Assembly (NCBI GenBank): GCA_021324365.1
Contig: JAJPJE010000012.1
Location: 1 to 64,000 of the forward strand
From: Terriglobia bacterium
Lineage (GTDB): Bacteria > Acidobacteriota > Terriglobia > Terriglobales > Acidobacteriaceae
Direction: 5' to 3'
Length of the DNA: 64,000 bases
Below, one piece after another: positions 25,904 to 36,264 of this stretch. Positions within the stretch are counted from its first letter, which is position 1. Each line of letters opens with the position of its first letter. Below the pieces are notes generated by a model. It was not told the DNA's origin, made no database searches, and worked only from the letters and a program-made list of their open reading frames with translations. Position numbers and translations under genes: made by a program.

Positions 25904-26910
25904 AGAAGGCTCTACAACTCACAGTCTTCGCTCTGATCGCGATTCTTGCCGTCGCGCAGGACGCGCCTGTGAAGTATCCGCGTCCGCCGATCAAGGGCAG
26001 CCAGCCGCCGCCAAAGCCAAATCAGCCTGCCGCTCAACCCAACAATTCCGGTGATCCTCCTGCGAGCGACCAGACGTACAAAGTCGACGTCAAGCTGGTG
26101 AGCGTTTATGTCACCGTACAGGACCAGCACGGGTCGCCAGTTGGCGGCCTGACCAAGGATGACTTCAAGGTCTTCGAAGATGGCGTGCCACAAAGCATAG
26201 CGGTGTTCGGACGCGAATCGGAGCTGCCACTGTCGATTCTGCTCTCCATCGACGCCAGCCTGAGCACCAAGAAGGACATGCACCTGGAACTGGATTCCGC
26301 GCGCAGGTTCGCGCACGACATTGTACGGCCTAATGACCGGCTTGCAGTGTTCCAGTTTTCCGAGCGCGTCGATCAGCTTACGGGATTCACCTCGAACGAG
26401 CGGCAGATCGATGAAGGTATCGCGCGGGTGCATACCGGTGCGGCGACGGCGCTCTACGATGCGATTTACCTGGGTGCACGCGCGCTGCAGGGACGGCAGG
26501 GCAGGAAGGTGATGGTTGTCGTCACGGATGGCGGCGACACCATGAGCCAGGAGGATTACCAGACTGCGCTGCGAGCGGCGCAACAGGCCGAGGTGATGGT
26601 GTACAGCATCATCATCGTGCCTATCGAATCGAGCGCCGGACGCGACATTGGCGGAGAGCATGCGCTGATCCAGATATCAAATGACACCGGCGGTAAGTTT
26701 TTCTATGCCAGCGGCATAGCTCAACTGGATGACGCCTTCCACAAAGTGTCGGAGGAACTGCGCACGCAGTATCTGCTGGGCTACTACCCTGTGAAACGGT
26801 TTGCCGCATCGGACTTCCGGCGCCTTGAGGTAGATGTGAAACAGGACACGCCGGCAGGACCGCTGCAGGCAAGGCATCGTACGGGGTATTACACATCGAA
26901 GGATGAATGA
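25900..26910 (+). CDS. Exported VWFA-domain protein of acidobacterial type
   Basis: The 336-residue protein has a signal peptide (residues 1-19, ending AVAQ) and a Pro/Gln-rich spacer. A beta domain follows (KVDVKLVSVYVTVQDQHG and GLTKDDFKVFEDG), then a von Willebrand A domain with the metal site DASLS in LSILLSIDASLS and VVVTDGGDTMS. This is the layout of the 'VWFA-related Acidobacterial' protein family, a strong taxon marker. It starts at TTG 25900, overlapping moaDE by four bases, with GGAG just upstream. The partner is unknown. Confidence 0.88.
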   Translation: MKKALQLTVFALIAILAVAQDAPVKYPRPPIKGSQPPPKPNQPAAQPNNSGDPPASDQTYKVDVKLVSVYVTVQDQHGSPVGGLTKDDFKVFEDGVPQSIAVFGRESELPLSILLSIDASLSTKKDMHLELDSARRFAHDIVRPNDRLAVFQFSERVDQLTGFTSNERQIDEGIARVHTGAATALYDAIYLGARALQGRQGRKVMVVVTDGGDTMSQEDYQTALRAAQQAEVMVYSIIIVPIESSAGRDIGGEHALIQISNDTGGKFFYASGIAQLDDAFHKVSEELRTQYLLGYYPVKRFAASDFRRLEVDVKQDTPAGPLQARHRTGYYTSKDE

Positions 26911-26992
26911 CGGTAAGCAATTGGCACTCATTCAGTCCATAAAACATACATGCGTCAGCCAGCGAGGGTTTAAGTAGTAGCTGAACGGCTAC

Positions 26993-27023
26993 TGCTGATT
27001 GCTGATTGCTGAATGCTGATTGC
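26993..27023 (+). repeat. Heptamer micro-repeat TGCTGAT (four copies)
   Basis: Three exact copies and one with one change stand head to tail just upstream of the Hfq-like gene, in its leader. It is the clearest of the three 7-mer runs in the window. Confidence 0.75.
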
Positions 27024-27040
27024 CGTGTAGAATGAGGAAC

Positions 27041-27313
27041 ATGAGCTTCCGAGCGCCTGTCAATCATCATGGAAAGAAGACCAAGTCTCCGCCACCCGAG
27101 GACACTTTTGAAGAGGTCGGTTTCTTAAAAGCATTGGGCGAAAAGCAGAAGCCGGTCACCGTTAAACTGATGGACGGTGAGACCGTTCGCGGTTGGGTCG
27201 AGTATTACGACAAGAACATGATCCGGCTTACGCGTGAAGGCGCACCCAATCTGTTTATCTTCAAGCATGAAATCATGTACATCGCGGAAGAAGGACAGGC
27301 ACGCCGGCGATAA
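27041..27313 (+). CDS. hfq: Hfq-like Sm-fold RNA-binding protein
   Basis: The 90-residue protein has a basic N-terminal tail and an Sm-like body: FLKALGEKQKPVTVKLMDG (Sm1-like), then GWVEYYDKNMIRLTR, and NLFIFKHEIMYIAEE, where KHEIMYI takes the place of the YKHA motif (Sm2) of Hfq. It thus looks like a divergent Hfq that could chaperone small RNAs. The start is uncertain: ATG at 27041 is favoured by GAGGAAC before it; 27032 is an alternative. A 7-mer repeat lies just upstream. I am fairly sure of the fold, less of the exact Hfq role. Confidence 0.75.
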   Translation: MSFRAPVNHHGKKTKSPPPEDTFEEVGFLKALGEKQKPVTVKLMDGETVRGWVEYYDKNMIRLTREGAPNLFIFKHEIMYIAEEGQARRR

Positions 27314-27379
27314 TCTGAGAAACTGAAGATCGCTGAACTCACACATCCACGCAGAGGATATGTGGGGTACCCGCCACCC

Positions 27380-28219
27380 ATGAGCACCGAAAACAAATTC
27401 GAATTCCTGCCTGCAATGGAGGAAATTGCGCGGGAGGCGGGAGCCCTCCTGATGGACCGCTTCCGCAAACGGATCGGATTTGAGTACAAGGGCGACGTAG
27501 ATCTGGTGACGGAGGCAGACCGCTCTTCGGAAAAGCTGATCATGCAGCGTATCGTGGAGCGTTGGCCTGGACACGATCTCTTCGGAGAAGAGGGGACGCG
27601 TACCGCAAAAGGCAGTGAATACCGGTGGTATATCGATCCGCTGGACGGGACGACAAATTTCGCGCACGGGTTTCCGGTGTTTTGCGTATCCATGGCGCTG
27701 GAACGTCGAGGGGAGCGCATTGCAGCCACGATTTACGATCCCACGCGCGACGAATTGTTTGCTGCAGAGAAGGGAAGCAGTGCGTGGCTGAATGGGAAGC
27801 GCATTCATGTCTCAAAGGTGGGGAACCTCCACGAGTCTTTAAATGCAACGGGATTTCCGAGCCATAAGCGGCATGCGAATCCGAACATTTACTTCTACCA
27901 CGTGATCACGCTGAAGACGCATGGAGTGCGGCGCGCTGGATCGGCAGCGCTTGATCTCGCATCGGTTGCCGCGGGACGTCTGGATGCGTTCTGGGAGTTC
28001 AATCTGAATTCCTGGGACACCGCAGCCGGTGTTCTGCTGGTGCAGGAAGCCGGTGGCGTCGTCACACGCTTTGACAATTCTGCGTGGCGGCTATCGAGTG
28101 AGGAAACGCTGGCCAGCAACGGGTTAGTCCATCAGTCGTTTCTCGATCTATTTGACGGAATCTTTTCCGGCCGTGAACTGGAAGGGCTGCCCAGCCCAAT
28201 GGTATACCAGGGACGGTAA
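27380..28219 (+). CDS. suhB: Inositol-1-monophosphatase family protein (SuhB-like)
   Basis: This Mg-dependent phosphatase of 279 residues has the metal sites DLVTEADRSSE, FGEEGT, the core DPLDGTTNFAHG and, near the C-terminus, WDTAAGVLLVQEAGG. This set defines IMPases. The family acts on inositol phosphate or related sugar phosphates, and SuhB also binds RNA polymerase in some bacteria. The start at ATG 27380 leaves out a short, unconserved lead-in. It follows the Hfq-like gene by 66 bases on the same strand. Confidence 0.92.
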   Translation: MSTENKFEFLPAMEEIAREAGALLMDRFRKRIGFEYKGDVDLVTEADRSSEKLIMQRIVERWPGHDLFGEEGTRTAKGSEYRWYIDPLDGTTNFAHGFPVFCVSMALERRGERIAATIYDPTRDELFAAEKGSSAWLNGKRIHVSKVGNLHESLNATGFPSHKRHANPNIYFYHVITLKTHGVRRAGSAALDLASVAAGRLDAFWEFNLNSWDTAAGVLLVQEAGGVVTRFDNSAWRLSSEETLASNGLVHQSFLDLFDGIFSGRELEGLPSPMVYQGR

Positions 28220-28306
28220 CGGCACATCCCGCCGCCGGCGAATTTGCCATCCGCAGTGAAAACCTGAGATGCTTTTCGTCACCAATTAATGGCCCGGAGT
28301 CCAACA

Positions 28307-29269
28307 TTGAAACGTTTAACCATGCTCCTGATTGCGGTGATTTCAAGCGCTTTGGTTTCGGCGCAGAGTCAGAAATCGGTTGCCGAGCGCCTCGGCTATC
28401 CTGCCAATTCGCGGCTGCTAGTCATCCACGCTGACGATTTGGGCATGATGCACACGGTGAACACCGCTATCGAAGAAGCGCTCGAGAAGGGCTGGGTCAC
28501 TTCGGCAAGCATCATGGTTCCATGCCCTTGGTTTCCTGAGGTCGCGGAATGGGCGAAGGCACATCCGAATGCCGACTTGGGTATTCACATTACGCTCAAC
28601 GCTGACTGGACCACGTATCGGTGGCGACCGGTTTCTGGGCAGGGCAAGGGTTCTAGCCTGTTGGATAAAACCGGTTATCTACCATTGCTGACCGAGTATG
28701 TCGACAGCCACGCGAAGATGAGCGATGTGGAGACCGAAGCGCGGGCGCAGATTGATCAGGCGCAAGCTGCCGGCATTCGACCGTCCCACCTTGATCCGCA
28801 CATGGGAACGATTGCCAGCACGGCGGATCTGCTGGGTGTCTATGTAGGCCTGGGTAATCACTACAAGCTTCCCGTGTTGCTGGAGCCGAAGTCCGGCCGT
28901 GGCATCAATGCAGGCAATAACATGCCGGTTGGGATTGACGGTTTTTTTAGTACGACGCAACTGACGCGAGGATCGGTGCTCGTCGATCGCATCCTGCAAA
29001 TGATGCCGGGAGTGCCGCAGTCGCAATGGTTCGATGCGTATAAGAAAATGCTGGCACCGCTGCCACCGGGCACTTATGAACTAATCGTTCATCTCGCGCA
29101 CAACGACGCCGAGATTCAGGGGGCAACGGCGGACCATCCAGATTGGGGTGGCCAGTGGCGGCAGAACGATCTGGACACAGTCAGCAATCCAGAGTTTCAG
29201 AAATTCCTGAGAGATCAGGGCTTCATCCTGGTCACGTGGAAACAACTGTCAAGGGCACTTTCTCAATAA
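28307..29269 (+). CDS. Exported YdjC/ChbG-family carbohydrate deacetylase-like protein
   Basis: This 320-residue protein starts at TTG 28307, which has GGAG seven bases upstream and gives a clean signal peptide (MKRLTMLLIAVISSALVSAQ). The mature part has the metal-binding HADDLGMMHTVN, NADLGIHITLNADW and SHLDPHMG motifs of the YdjC/ChbG fold, whose members remove acetyl groups from chito-sugars. Most relatives are cytosolic; export suggests action on periplasmic sugars. The direct substrate is unknown. An ATG at 28289 is an alternative start. Confidence 0.8.
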   Translation: MKRLTMLLIAVISSALVSAQSQKSVAERLGYPANSRLLVIHADDLGMMHTVNTAIEEALEKGWVTSASIMVPCPWFPEVAEWAKAHPNADLGIHITLNADWTTYRWRPVSGQGKGSSLLDKTGYLPLLTEYVDSHAKMSDVETEARAQIDQAQAAGIRPSHLDPHMGTIASTADLLGVYVGLGNHYKLPVLLEPKSGRGINAGNNMPVGIDGFFSTTQLTRGSVLVDRILQMMPGVPQSQWFDAYKKMLAPLPPGTYELIVHLAHNDAEIQGATADHPDWGGQWRQNDLDTVSNPEFQKFLRDQGFILVTWKQLSRALSQ

Positions 29270-29273
29270 ACGA

Positions 29274-29822
29274 TCAGAGAGCGCTGAATTCCACCCAAGC
29301 CTTGGTTGAGCCGAAATCCACATTGAGCTCGCATTTCGTCGGAGCGATATGCCCGAATGTGACGCGCAACTCAGGGGCCTTGTGCTTCAGCTTGGCGATG
29401 GTCATTGAGGCACGTGCCAGGTCATGCTGCCGATCGTATTGACGATCGACGTCGACGTTCTTGCTTACGATGAGCGTCCAATCCTTTTTGCCGGGAACAA
29501 GATACATCGTGTATGCACCGACAGCGAGAGACTGATTGCCAATGGTGAGGCTGCTCTCGGTAAACAAGGTGATGGCGGCTCCTCCTGGAGCCCATACTTT
29601 ATCTTGCGGGAGGTTGCTTGTGGCCTCGACGGGGATGTATCGGGCGCTGACCTGCTTTCCATTGTCGAGCGTGCACGTTGTGGTGCCAGACTGCCTCTCC
29701 TCGATCTGGGCGCTGGCGGATGAGGCAAAGAATGCTACCGTCAGGCATGCAGCGAGCAGGAGCGCAGCAACCCGAGAAAGATCACCGATGCGCTGGGGTA
29801 CTTTAGAGTGATTCTGTTTCAT
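29274..29822 (-). CDS. Exported DUF2911 protein
   Basis: This 182-residue protein has an N-terminal signal (LLLAACLTVAFFASSASAQ) and a compact beta-rich domain with VWAPGGAAITLFTESSLTIGN and the conserved block KKDWTLIVSKNVD. The pattern fits DUF2911 proteins of unknown function, common in Acidobacteria and Bacteroidota. Its 3' end is only four bases from the converging deacetylase gene. No catalytic residues stand out. Confidence 0.7.
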   Translation of the reverse strand: MKQNHSKVPQRIGDLSRVAALLLAACLTVAFFASSASAQIEERQSGTTTCTLDNGKQVSARYIPVEATSNLPQDKVWAPGGAAITLFTESSLTIGNQSLAVGAYTMYLVPGKKDWTLIVSKNVDVDRQYDRQHDLARASMTIAKLKHKAPELRVTFGHIAPTKCELNVDFGSTKAWVEFSAL

Positions 29823-29872
29823 TAGCTAGGCCTCGTGCGTCCTCAGGACGCCTAAAATTTGGCGGCGGGTGC

Positions 29873-29995
29873 CTAAGTCATTCCGATTGCGACCAATAAC
29901 AATCCGATCAACAGCACGTTGAGGACTCCGAAGAGTACCAGCGCGAACGGGTTCCACAATATTTGCGTGTGAATGGGGTTTACGACTGGCCGCAT
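29873..29995 (-). CDS. Small membrane protein (40 aa)
   Basis: ATG at 29995 is preceded by GGAGGAGG four bases upstream, a near-perfect ribosome binding site. The 40-residue product has a short polar start (MRPVVNPIHTQ), then one hydrophobic helix (FALVLFGVLNVLLIGLLLVA) up to the end. It lies upstream of the DUF2911 gene on the same strand and could be co-transcribed with it. I do not know the family. Single-helix proteins of this size often modulate membrane complexes, but that is only a possibility. Confidence 0.65.
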   Translation of the reverse strand: MRPVVNPIHTQILWNPFALVLFGVLNVLLIGLLLVAIGMT

Positions 29996-30083
29996 AACGC
30001 CTCCTCCAAAAACCGAGACGTTCTAACCCATAATAAGGCTAGTGCGGAATTGAACCGAAATCAGTGACTGAGATCACGCGACC

Positions 30084-31385
<1,302 letters not shown>

Positions 31386-31634
31386 TCAACCGCCTTATGA
31401 AAGCAATGTTCATTGTACGGAAAAATCTTGCCGGGAAATCAGAACCGAGGTGCATGGACGCCGGAAAAAACACCTAGACTATTTCCAATGGAGGTTCGTC
31501 GAAGAAAAATTTTCCGGCAAACCAATCCCTCCCGACTAGAGTCGGCTCGATGTGCCCAAAACAACGAACTTGCTTTGGCGCGGCTGAAGCGGCGCTCCTT
31601 CGAGGCAACTTCGCGGCAAATCTTTCCGCCGTTT

Positions 31635-32585
31635 CTAGAGCTGCGCCCCTTTTAATCCACTCGCGTTTCTAATAATCTCGATTGCTTTTCGCACTTGGCC
31701 ACCAGAGGCATTGAGTGCGCGCTCAGCCTCGGCCTTCGAGGCGGAGGTCTTTAGCATCACCAGCGCTACCGGAATCCGGCCGCTTGCCGTCTTCAGGGCA
31801 TGTGCCGCTTTCTCATGATTCACACCAGTGACTTTCTCGACTATCGTGATACCGCGTTCGCGCAGCTTCTTATTGCGGGGCAGAACGTTTACCATCAGAT
31901 TGTCATAGACGTAGCCGAGACGGACCATCGCGCCAGTGCTGATCATATTCAGCACCATCTTCTGCGCCGTGCCGGCCTTCATGCGCGTTGAACCCGATAA
32001 CACTTCGGCGCCGACATCGACGACGATTGCAAGGTCGGCGACCTCCTCGAGTGGTGATTTGGCGTTGCAGACGACGGCGACGGTCCTGGCGCCCTTCTTT
32101 TTTGCATAGGCGAGCGCTGCCAGGGTGTACGGCGTTCGGCCACTGGCCGCAATACCGATGACCACATCTTTCTTACTGGGCTTCTGCCGGGCGATGTCTT
32201 TTTGACCGAGGTGGAGAGAGTCTTCTTCGTCTTCGACAGCCGAGTACAGCGCCTTCTTTCCGCCGGCGATAAGGTGCAGCACCTGCTTGGCACTGATGTC
32301 GAAAGTTGGCGGAATCTCGGCTGCATCAAGCGCGCCCAGACGTCCGCTGGTTCCGGCACCGACGTAAATGAGGCGACCAGCGTTCGCGAGAACGCCGGCA
32401 ACGAGATCGATTGTCTTTGCGATCTCCGGTAATGCCTGAGTGACGCAGTCAGCCACTTTACGGTCTTCGCGATTGATGACCTCTGCAATTTCAAGGGCCG
32501 TCATCTCGTCTAGATGAAGTGTGCGAGGATTCTGCTGTTCGGTAACAAGCTTCGACAGATCCGAATCGCGCAGCTTCGATTTCAT
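31635..32585 (-). CDS. murQ: N-acetylmuramic acid 6-phosphate etherase MurQ
   Basis: This SIS-domain enzyme splits MurNAc-6-phosphate into GlcNAc-6-phosphate and lactate in peptidoglycan recycling. Of its 316 residues, the SIS fold shows LIYVGAGTSGRLGALDAAEIPPTF split over the sugar-phosphate loop, with VVIGIAASGRTPYTLAAL and STRMKAGTAQKMVLNMIST, all MurQ hallmarks. ATG at 32585 is eight bases from the stop of the upstream serine hydrolase gene, so the two form an operon. The NamZ fusion on the other strand would supply MurNAc. Confidence 0.94.
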   Translation of the reverse strand: MKSKLRDSDLSKLVTEQQNPRTLHLDEMTALEIAEVINREDRKVADCVTQALPEIAKTIDLVAGVLANAGRLIYVGAGTSGRLGALDAAEIPPTFDISAKQVLHLIAGGKKALYSAVEDEEDSLHLGQKDIARQKPSKKDVVIGIAASGRTPYTLAALAYAKKKGARTVAVVCNAKSPLEEVADLAIVVDVGAEVLSGSTRMKAGTAQKMVLNMISTGAMVRLGYVYDNLMVNVLPRNKKLRERGITIVEKVTGVNHEKAAHALKTASGRIPVALVMLKTSASKAEAERALNASGGQVRKAIEIIRNASGLKGAQL

Positions 32586-32593
32586 GCCCTGTC

Positions 32594-33703
32594 TCACGAC
32601 TGGAGAGCCTCGACGATCGCATCGTGAAAAGCTGGGCGAATCTCTTTGATTTTCTGCGAACTGCGGTCGGGCCACGTGCGGTTCGTCAGAAGAATAACGG
32701 CGAGTTGCCTTTGGGGGTCGATCCAGAGCGAAGTACCCGTGAAACCGAGATGTCCGTAGGACTCCGGCGAGAAGTATTGCCCGGATTGTGAAGGCGCAGT
32801 GGGTTTATCCCAGCCGAGAGCGAAGCGCGTGCTCCCGGGATAGGTGTGGTCCTGAATGGTGAATCGCTCGGTGGTGTCGTGCGAGATCAGGCCGCAGCCC
32901 CCGGCCAGCATGCATTGAGCGAAGCGAGCGAGATCGCCAGCGGTCGAGAAGAGTCCCGCATGCCCGCCGACACCGCCGAGGATCCAGGCGTTTTCGTCAT
33001 TTACCGCGCCTTGCACGATGCCGTTGCGGAAATCGCGGTCTTCTTCGGTGGGCGGAATACGGGCCAGCCAGTTTGTTTGCGGGCGAAACATCGTTTCTTC
33101 CATTCCGAGTGGACGAAAAACCTCGCGCACGCAGAAGGAATCGAGACTCTCGCCAGCCAGGCGCGACAGAATCTCGCCCACAAGAATGAAGCCGATGTCG
33201 CTGTACTCAGTGGCTCGCCCGGGATCGTGTACGAGAGGCACTCTAGCGGCTCCGGCCAGCAGCCTGTCACGCGTGTGAAAGCGAAGGAAAAGACGCTCGT
33301 AGGCCGGCAGTCCCGAAGTATGGGTCAGGAGCATGCGCACCGTGACTTCCGCCCGGCGGTGGTCTTCGCCCGCGAATTCGGGCAGAAGGCCCACCACGAG
33401 GGAATCGAGATGCAGGGCGCCGCGATCGAACAGAAGCATGGCCATCGCTGTTGTGGCGACCACCTTGGTGAGCGAGGCGAGGTCGTAGATGGCGTCGCGG
33501 GAAACGCGAGTGGCATTTCTCTCATAAGAAAAACGACCGGTGCCGTGGAGCGCTACAAGCTTACCGCCATGGACGATCGCAAGCGACGCGCCAGGGAAAG
33601 CCTTGGCTGCGATTGCCTGCTCAAGGATGGCAAAAGCCCGCGAAAAACGACGCTCCTGTCCATCGAACGCCGGGGTCAACAGCTCTGGGGTGATTCGAGT
33701 CAT
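32594..33703 (-). CDS. Class C beta-lactamase-like serine hydrolase
   Basis: The 369-residue protein has the Ser-x-x-Lys motif SLTK in YDLASLTKVV, a Tyr box in ATEYSDIGFIL, and a C-terminal HLGFTGTSLWIDP in the place of the K-T-G box. This is the beta-lactamase/penicillin-binding fold acting on D-amino-acid or ester substrates. I see no clear signal peptide, so it may be cytosolic. It is a close paralogue of the N-terminal half of the divergently encoded NamZ fusion. It heads the murQ operon, which suggests a recycling role. Confidence 0.83.
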   Translation of the reverse strand: MTRITPELLTPAFDGQERRFSRAFAILEQAIAAKAFPGASLAIVHGGKLVALHGTGRFSYERNATRVSRDAIYDLASLTKVVATTAMAMLLFDRGALHLDSLVVGLLPEFAGEDHRRAEVTVRMLLTHTSGLPAYERLFLRFHTRDRLLAGAARVPLVHDPGRATEYSDIGFILVGEILSRLAGESLDSFCVREVFRPLGMEETMFRPQTNWLARIPPTEEDRDFRNGIVQGAVNDENAWILGGVGGHAGLFSTAGDLARFAQCMLAGGCGLISHDTTERFTIQDHTYPGSTRFALGWDKPTAPSQSGQYFSPESYGHLGFTGTSLWIDPQRQLAVILLTNRTWPDRSSQKIKEIRPAFHDAIVEALQS

Positions 33704-33882
33704 CGGTAAGGATCGCTGCTCGGTAAAGAAACTTCTCGTATAGCAGAACATCGCTCGCGGAGCAAAACAATGCCGTCGCTGTTACCGAAGTATGCACTCC
33801 AAAAGTTGGGGGAGCACTTTTCCCGGAGCCGAGGGGATATGCTGGTACGTCAGCAAATTTGCCAAGTTTGGTTGATCATAGA

Positions 33883-36264
33883 ATGCGACTGCGCGATCGG
33901 GCAGAAATCCGGCTCTTCTTCTTTCTCATCTTTATAGCCGCAAGTTGTTACGCACAGGTTTCGGCTGCGGGTTCATCATCGGCGACAGTCAATCGCTTTG
34001 CCGCACTGGATCAGATCCTGGAAAAGGCGGTTCAGCAGCAAAATCCGCCAGGCGTGGTGGTACTCGTCTGGCATAACGGCGAGACAGTGTATCGGAAAGC
34101 ATTCGGGTATCGCAGTCTGGAGCCGCAACGCGAGCCGATGACGATGGACACGATCTTCGACATGGCGTCGCTGACGAAATGCATGGTGACGGCAACGGGG
34201 ATCATGCAACTGGTGCAGTCGGGACAGGTAAGGCTGAACGATCCGGTGGCGAAGTACATCCCAGAGTTCACGCAGAACGGAAAACAGGACATTACCGTAC
34301 GGCAGTTGCTGATCCATTATTCCGGGTTGCCGGACGATCTGGATCTGAAATCGAAATGGGAAGGATATGACACAGCAATCCGCATGGCGATGGAAAGTAC
34401 GCCGGTGTTTCCGCCCGGGTCGCGCTTCTTTTACAGCGACGTCAATTACATCGTCCTGGGGGAATTGATACATCGAGTGACTGGGCAGCCCCTGGATGAA
34501 TATGCGGCCAAAAATATCTTTGAACCCCTGGGAATGAGCTGGACCCGTTTCAACCCGCCTGCCTATTGGCGCGAGCGCATTGAGTCGACGGAATATGATG
34601 AACATGGAGTCATGTTGCGAGGAGTGGTTCATGATCCCACCGCACGTCGCATGGGCGGGGTTGCCGGACATGCGGGGCTATTTTCGTCGGCAGATGACAC
34701 AGCAAAGTTTGCGAAGGCGATGCTGGCCGGCGGTGCGCCGATCCTCTCTGCGCTAAGCGTAGAAAAGATGACGACGCCTCAGCAGCCGCCGAATGATGTC
34801 GCGGTACGAGGGATCGGATGGGATATCGATTCCCCTTTATCTAGCAATCGGGGTGAGTTTCTGCCGGTTGGATCGTATGGGCACACCGGGTTTACAGGCA
34901 CATCGCTGTGGATCGACCCGACCACGGATACGTACATCATTATTCTGGCGAACGGGGTTCATCCGCGAGGAGGGAGCGTGGTTTCGTTGCGCTCGCGCGT
35001 GGCGACGGCCGTAGCCGCCGCGCTTGACCTTACTCCAAGCGAGCAGGACAAACTGCGTATGAAGCAGATCACGGGTTACAGCGAACTTGCGACGGCGGCA
35101 CGGAGGATCGCGGTTCGCAACGGGACAGTGCGTACGGGCATCGACGTGTTAGAGGATGACAAGTTCGCGCAATTGAAAGGGAAGCATCGGATCGGCCTGC
35201 TTACCAACCAGACCGGGATTGATTCGCAGGGCCGCCGCACGATAGACGTTCTCGCACATGTGCCGGGAGTGCAGCTGACAGCAATCTTCAGTCCGGAACA
35301 TGGAATTGTGGGTACGCTCGATCAGCTGAACGTTGGCAACACGAAAGATGCCGCGACAAGTATTCCGGTATACAGCGTTTACGGCGGCACGGATGCGAAG
35401 CGGCGTCCGCCAGCCGATATCGTGAAGAGCTTGGACGCGATTGTTTTCGATATACAGGACGTGGGCGTTCGTTACTGGACTTACGAAACAACGCTAGGGT
35501 ATTTCCTGGAGGCGGCTGCCGCGAACAACGTGGAGTTAATCGTGCTGGACCGGCCAAATCCGATCACGGGTGCGTACGTTCAGGGACCACTTCTCGATCC
35601 GGGAATGGAAAGCTTTACCGGCTATTACCCGCTGCCGGTGCGCCATGGAATGACGATCGGCGAGCTGGCAAAGCTGTTTAATTCGGAGCGGCACATCAAC
35701 GCCCGGTTGACGGTGATTCCGATGCGCGGCTGGTATCGAGGGGACTGGTTCGACTCAACGGGCCTGCTGTGGGTTGACGGATCACCGAACATGCGCAGTC
35801 TGAACGAGGCGACGCTCTACCCTGGGATTGGGCTGATTGAAGGTACAAACATTTCAGTGGGGCGCGGCACGGATACGCCGTTTGAAGTAGTTGGCGCCCC
35901 CTGGATCAACGCGCAACAGTTCGCCAGTTATCTGAATAACCGTGGAATCGCAGGTGTGCGCTTCGTCCCGGTGATCTTTACCCCGAATTCCAGCGAATAT
36001 CCCAACCAGCTTTGCGGTGGGGTGAATATCTTTGTGCTGGATCGAAATGTCGTGGATGCGCCGGAGTTGGGCATGGAGGTAGCAGCGGCTCTGCGGCAGC
36101 TATATCCGCAGAAGTGGCAGATGAACAAGATGCTGGAGCTCTACGGCAATAAGGCAAGCTTCGACCGGCTGGCAGCGGGAGAAGATCCGCGAAGAGTTAA
36201 TGCAGACCTGCTGGATGGAATCCAGGCATTTGAGCAGGTGAGAAAGCAATACTTGATGTATTGA
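33883..36264 (+). CDS. Serine hydrolase-NamZ (DUF1343) fusion: exported muropeptide-degrading enzyme
   Basis: The 793-residue exported protein (signal near LFFFLIFIAASCYAQ) has two enzymes in a row. Residues about 40-370 are a beta-lactamase-like hydrolase with SLTK in FDMASLTKCM, FFYSDVNYIVLGE and HTGFTGTSLWIDP. Residues about 410-790 are DUF1343, the NamZ exo-beta-N-acetylmuramidase family: RIGLLTNQTGID, IFSPEHGI, FDIQDVGVRYWTYETT, VLDRPNPI. NamZ enzymes release MurNAc from peptidoglycan ends. The fused hydrolase may trim the peptide or amide first. With MurQ nearby this makes a recycling path from wall sugar to GlcNAc-6-phosphate. Confidence 0.88.
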   Translation: MRLRDRAEIRLFFFLIFIAASCYAQVSAAGSSSATVNRFAALDQILEKAVQQQNPPGVVVLVWHNGETVYRKAFGYRSLEPQREPMTMDTIFDMASLTKCMVTATGIMQLVQSGQVRLNDPVAKYIPEFTQNGKQDITVRQLLIHYSGLPDDLDLKSKWEGYDTAIRMAMESTPVFPPGSRFFYSDVNYIVLGELIHRVTGQPLDEYAAKNIFEPLGMSWTRFNPPAYWRERIESTEYDEHGVMLRGVVHDPTARRMGGVAGHAGLFSSADDTAKFAKAMLAGGAPILSALSVEKMTTPQQPPNDVAVRGIGWDIDSPLSSNRGEFLPVGSYGHTGFTGTSLWIDPTTDTYIIILANGVHPRGGSVVSLRSRVATAVAAALDLTPSEQDKLRMKQITGYSELATAARRIAVRNGTVRTGIDVLEDDKFAQLKGKHRIGLLTNQTGIDSQGRRTIDVLAHVPGVQLTAIFSPEHGIVGTLDQLNVGNTKDAATSIPVYSVYGGTDAKRRPPADIVKSLDAIVFDIQDVGVRYWTYETTLGYFLEAAAANNVELIVLDRPNPITGAYVQGPLLDPGMESFTGYYPLPVRHGMTIGELAKLFNSERHINARLTVIPMRGWYRGDWFDSTGLLWVDGSPNMRSLNEATLYPGIGLIEGTNISVGRGTDTPFEVVGAPWINAQQFASYLNNRGIAGVRFVPVIFTPNSSEYPNQLCGGVNIFVLDRNVVDAPELGMEVAAALRQLYPQKWQMNKMLELYGNKASFDRLAAGEDPRRVNADLLDGIQAFEQVRKQYLMY

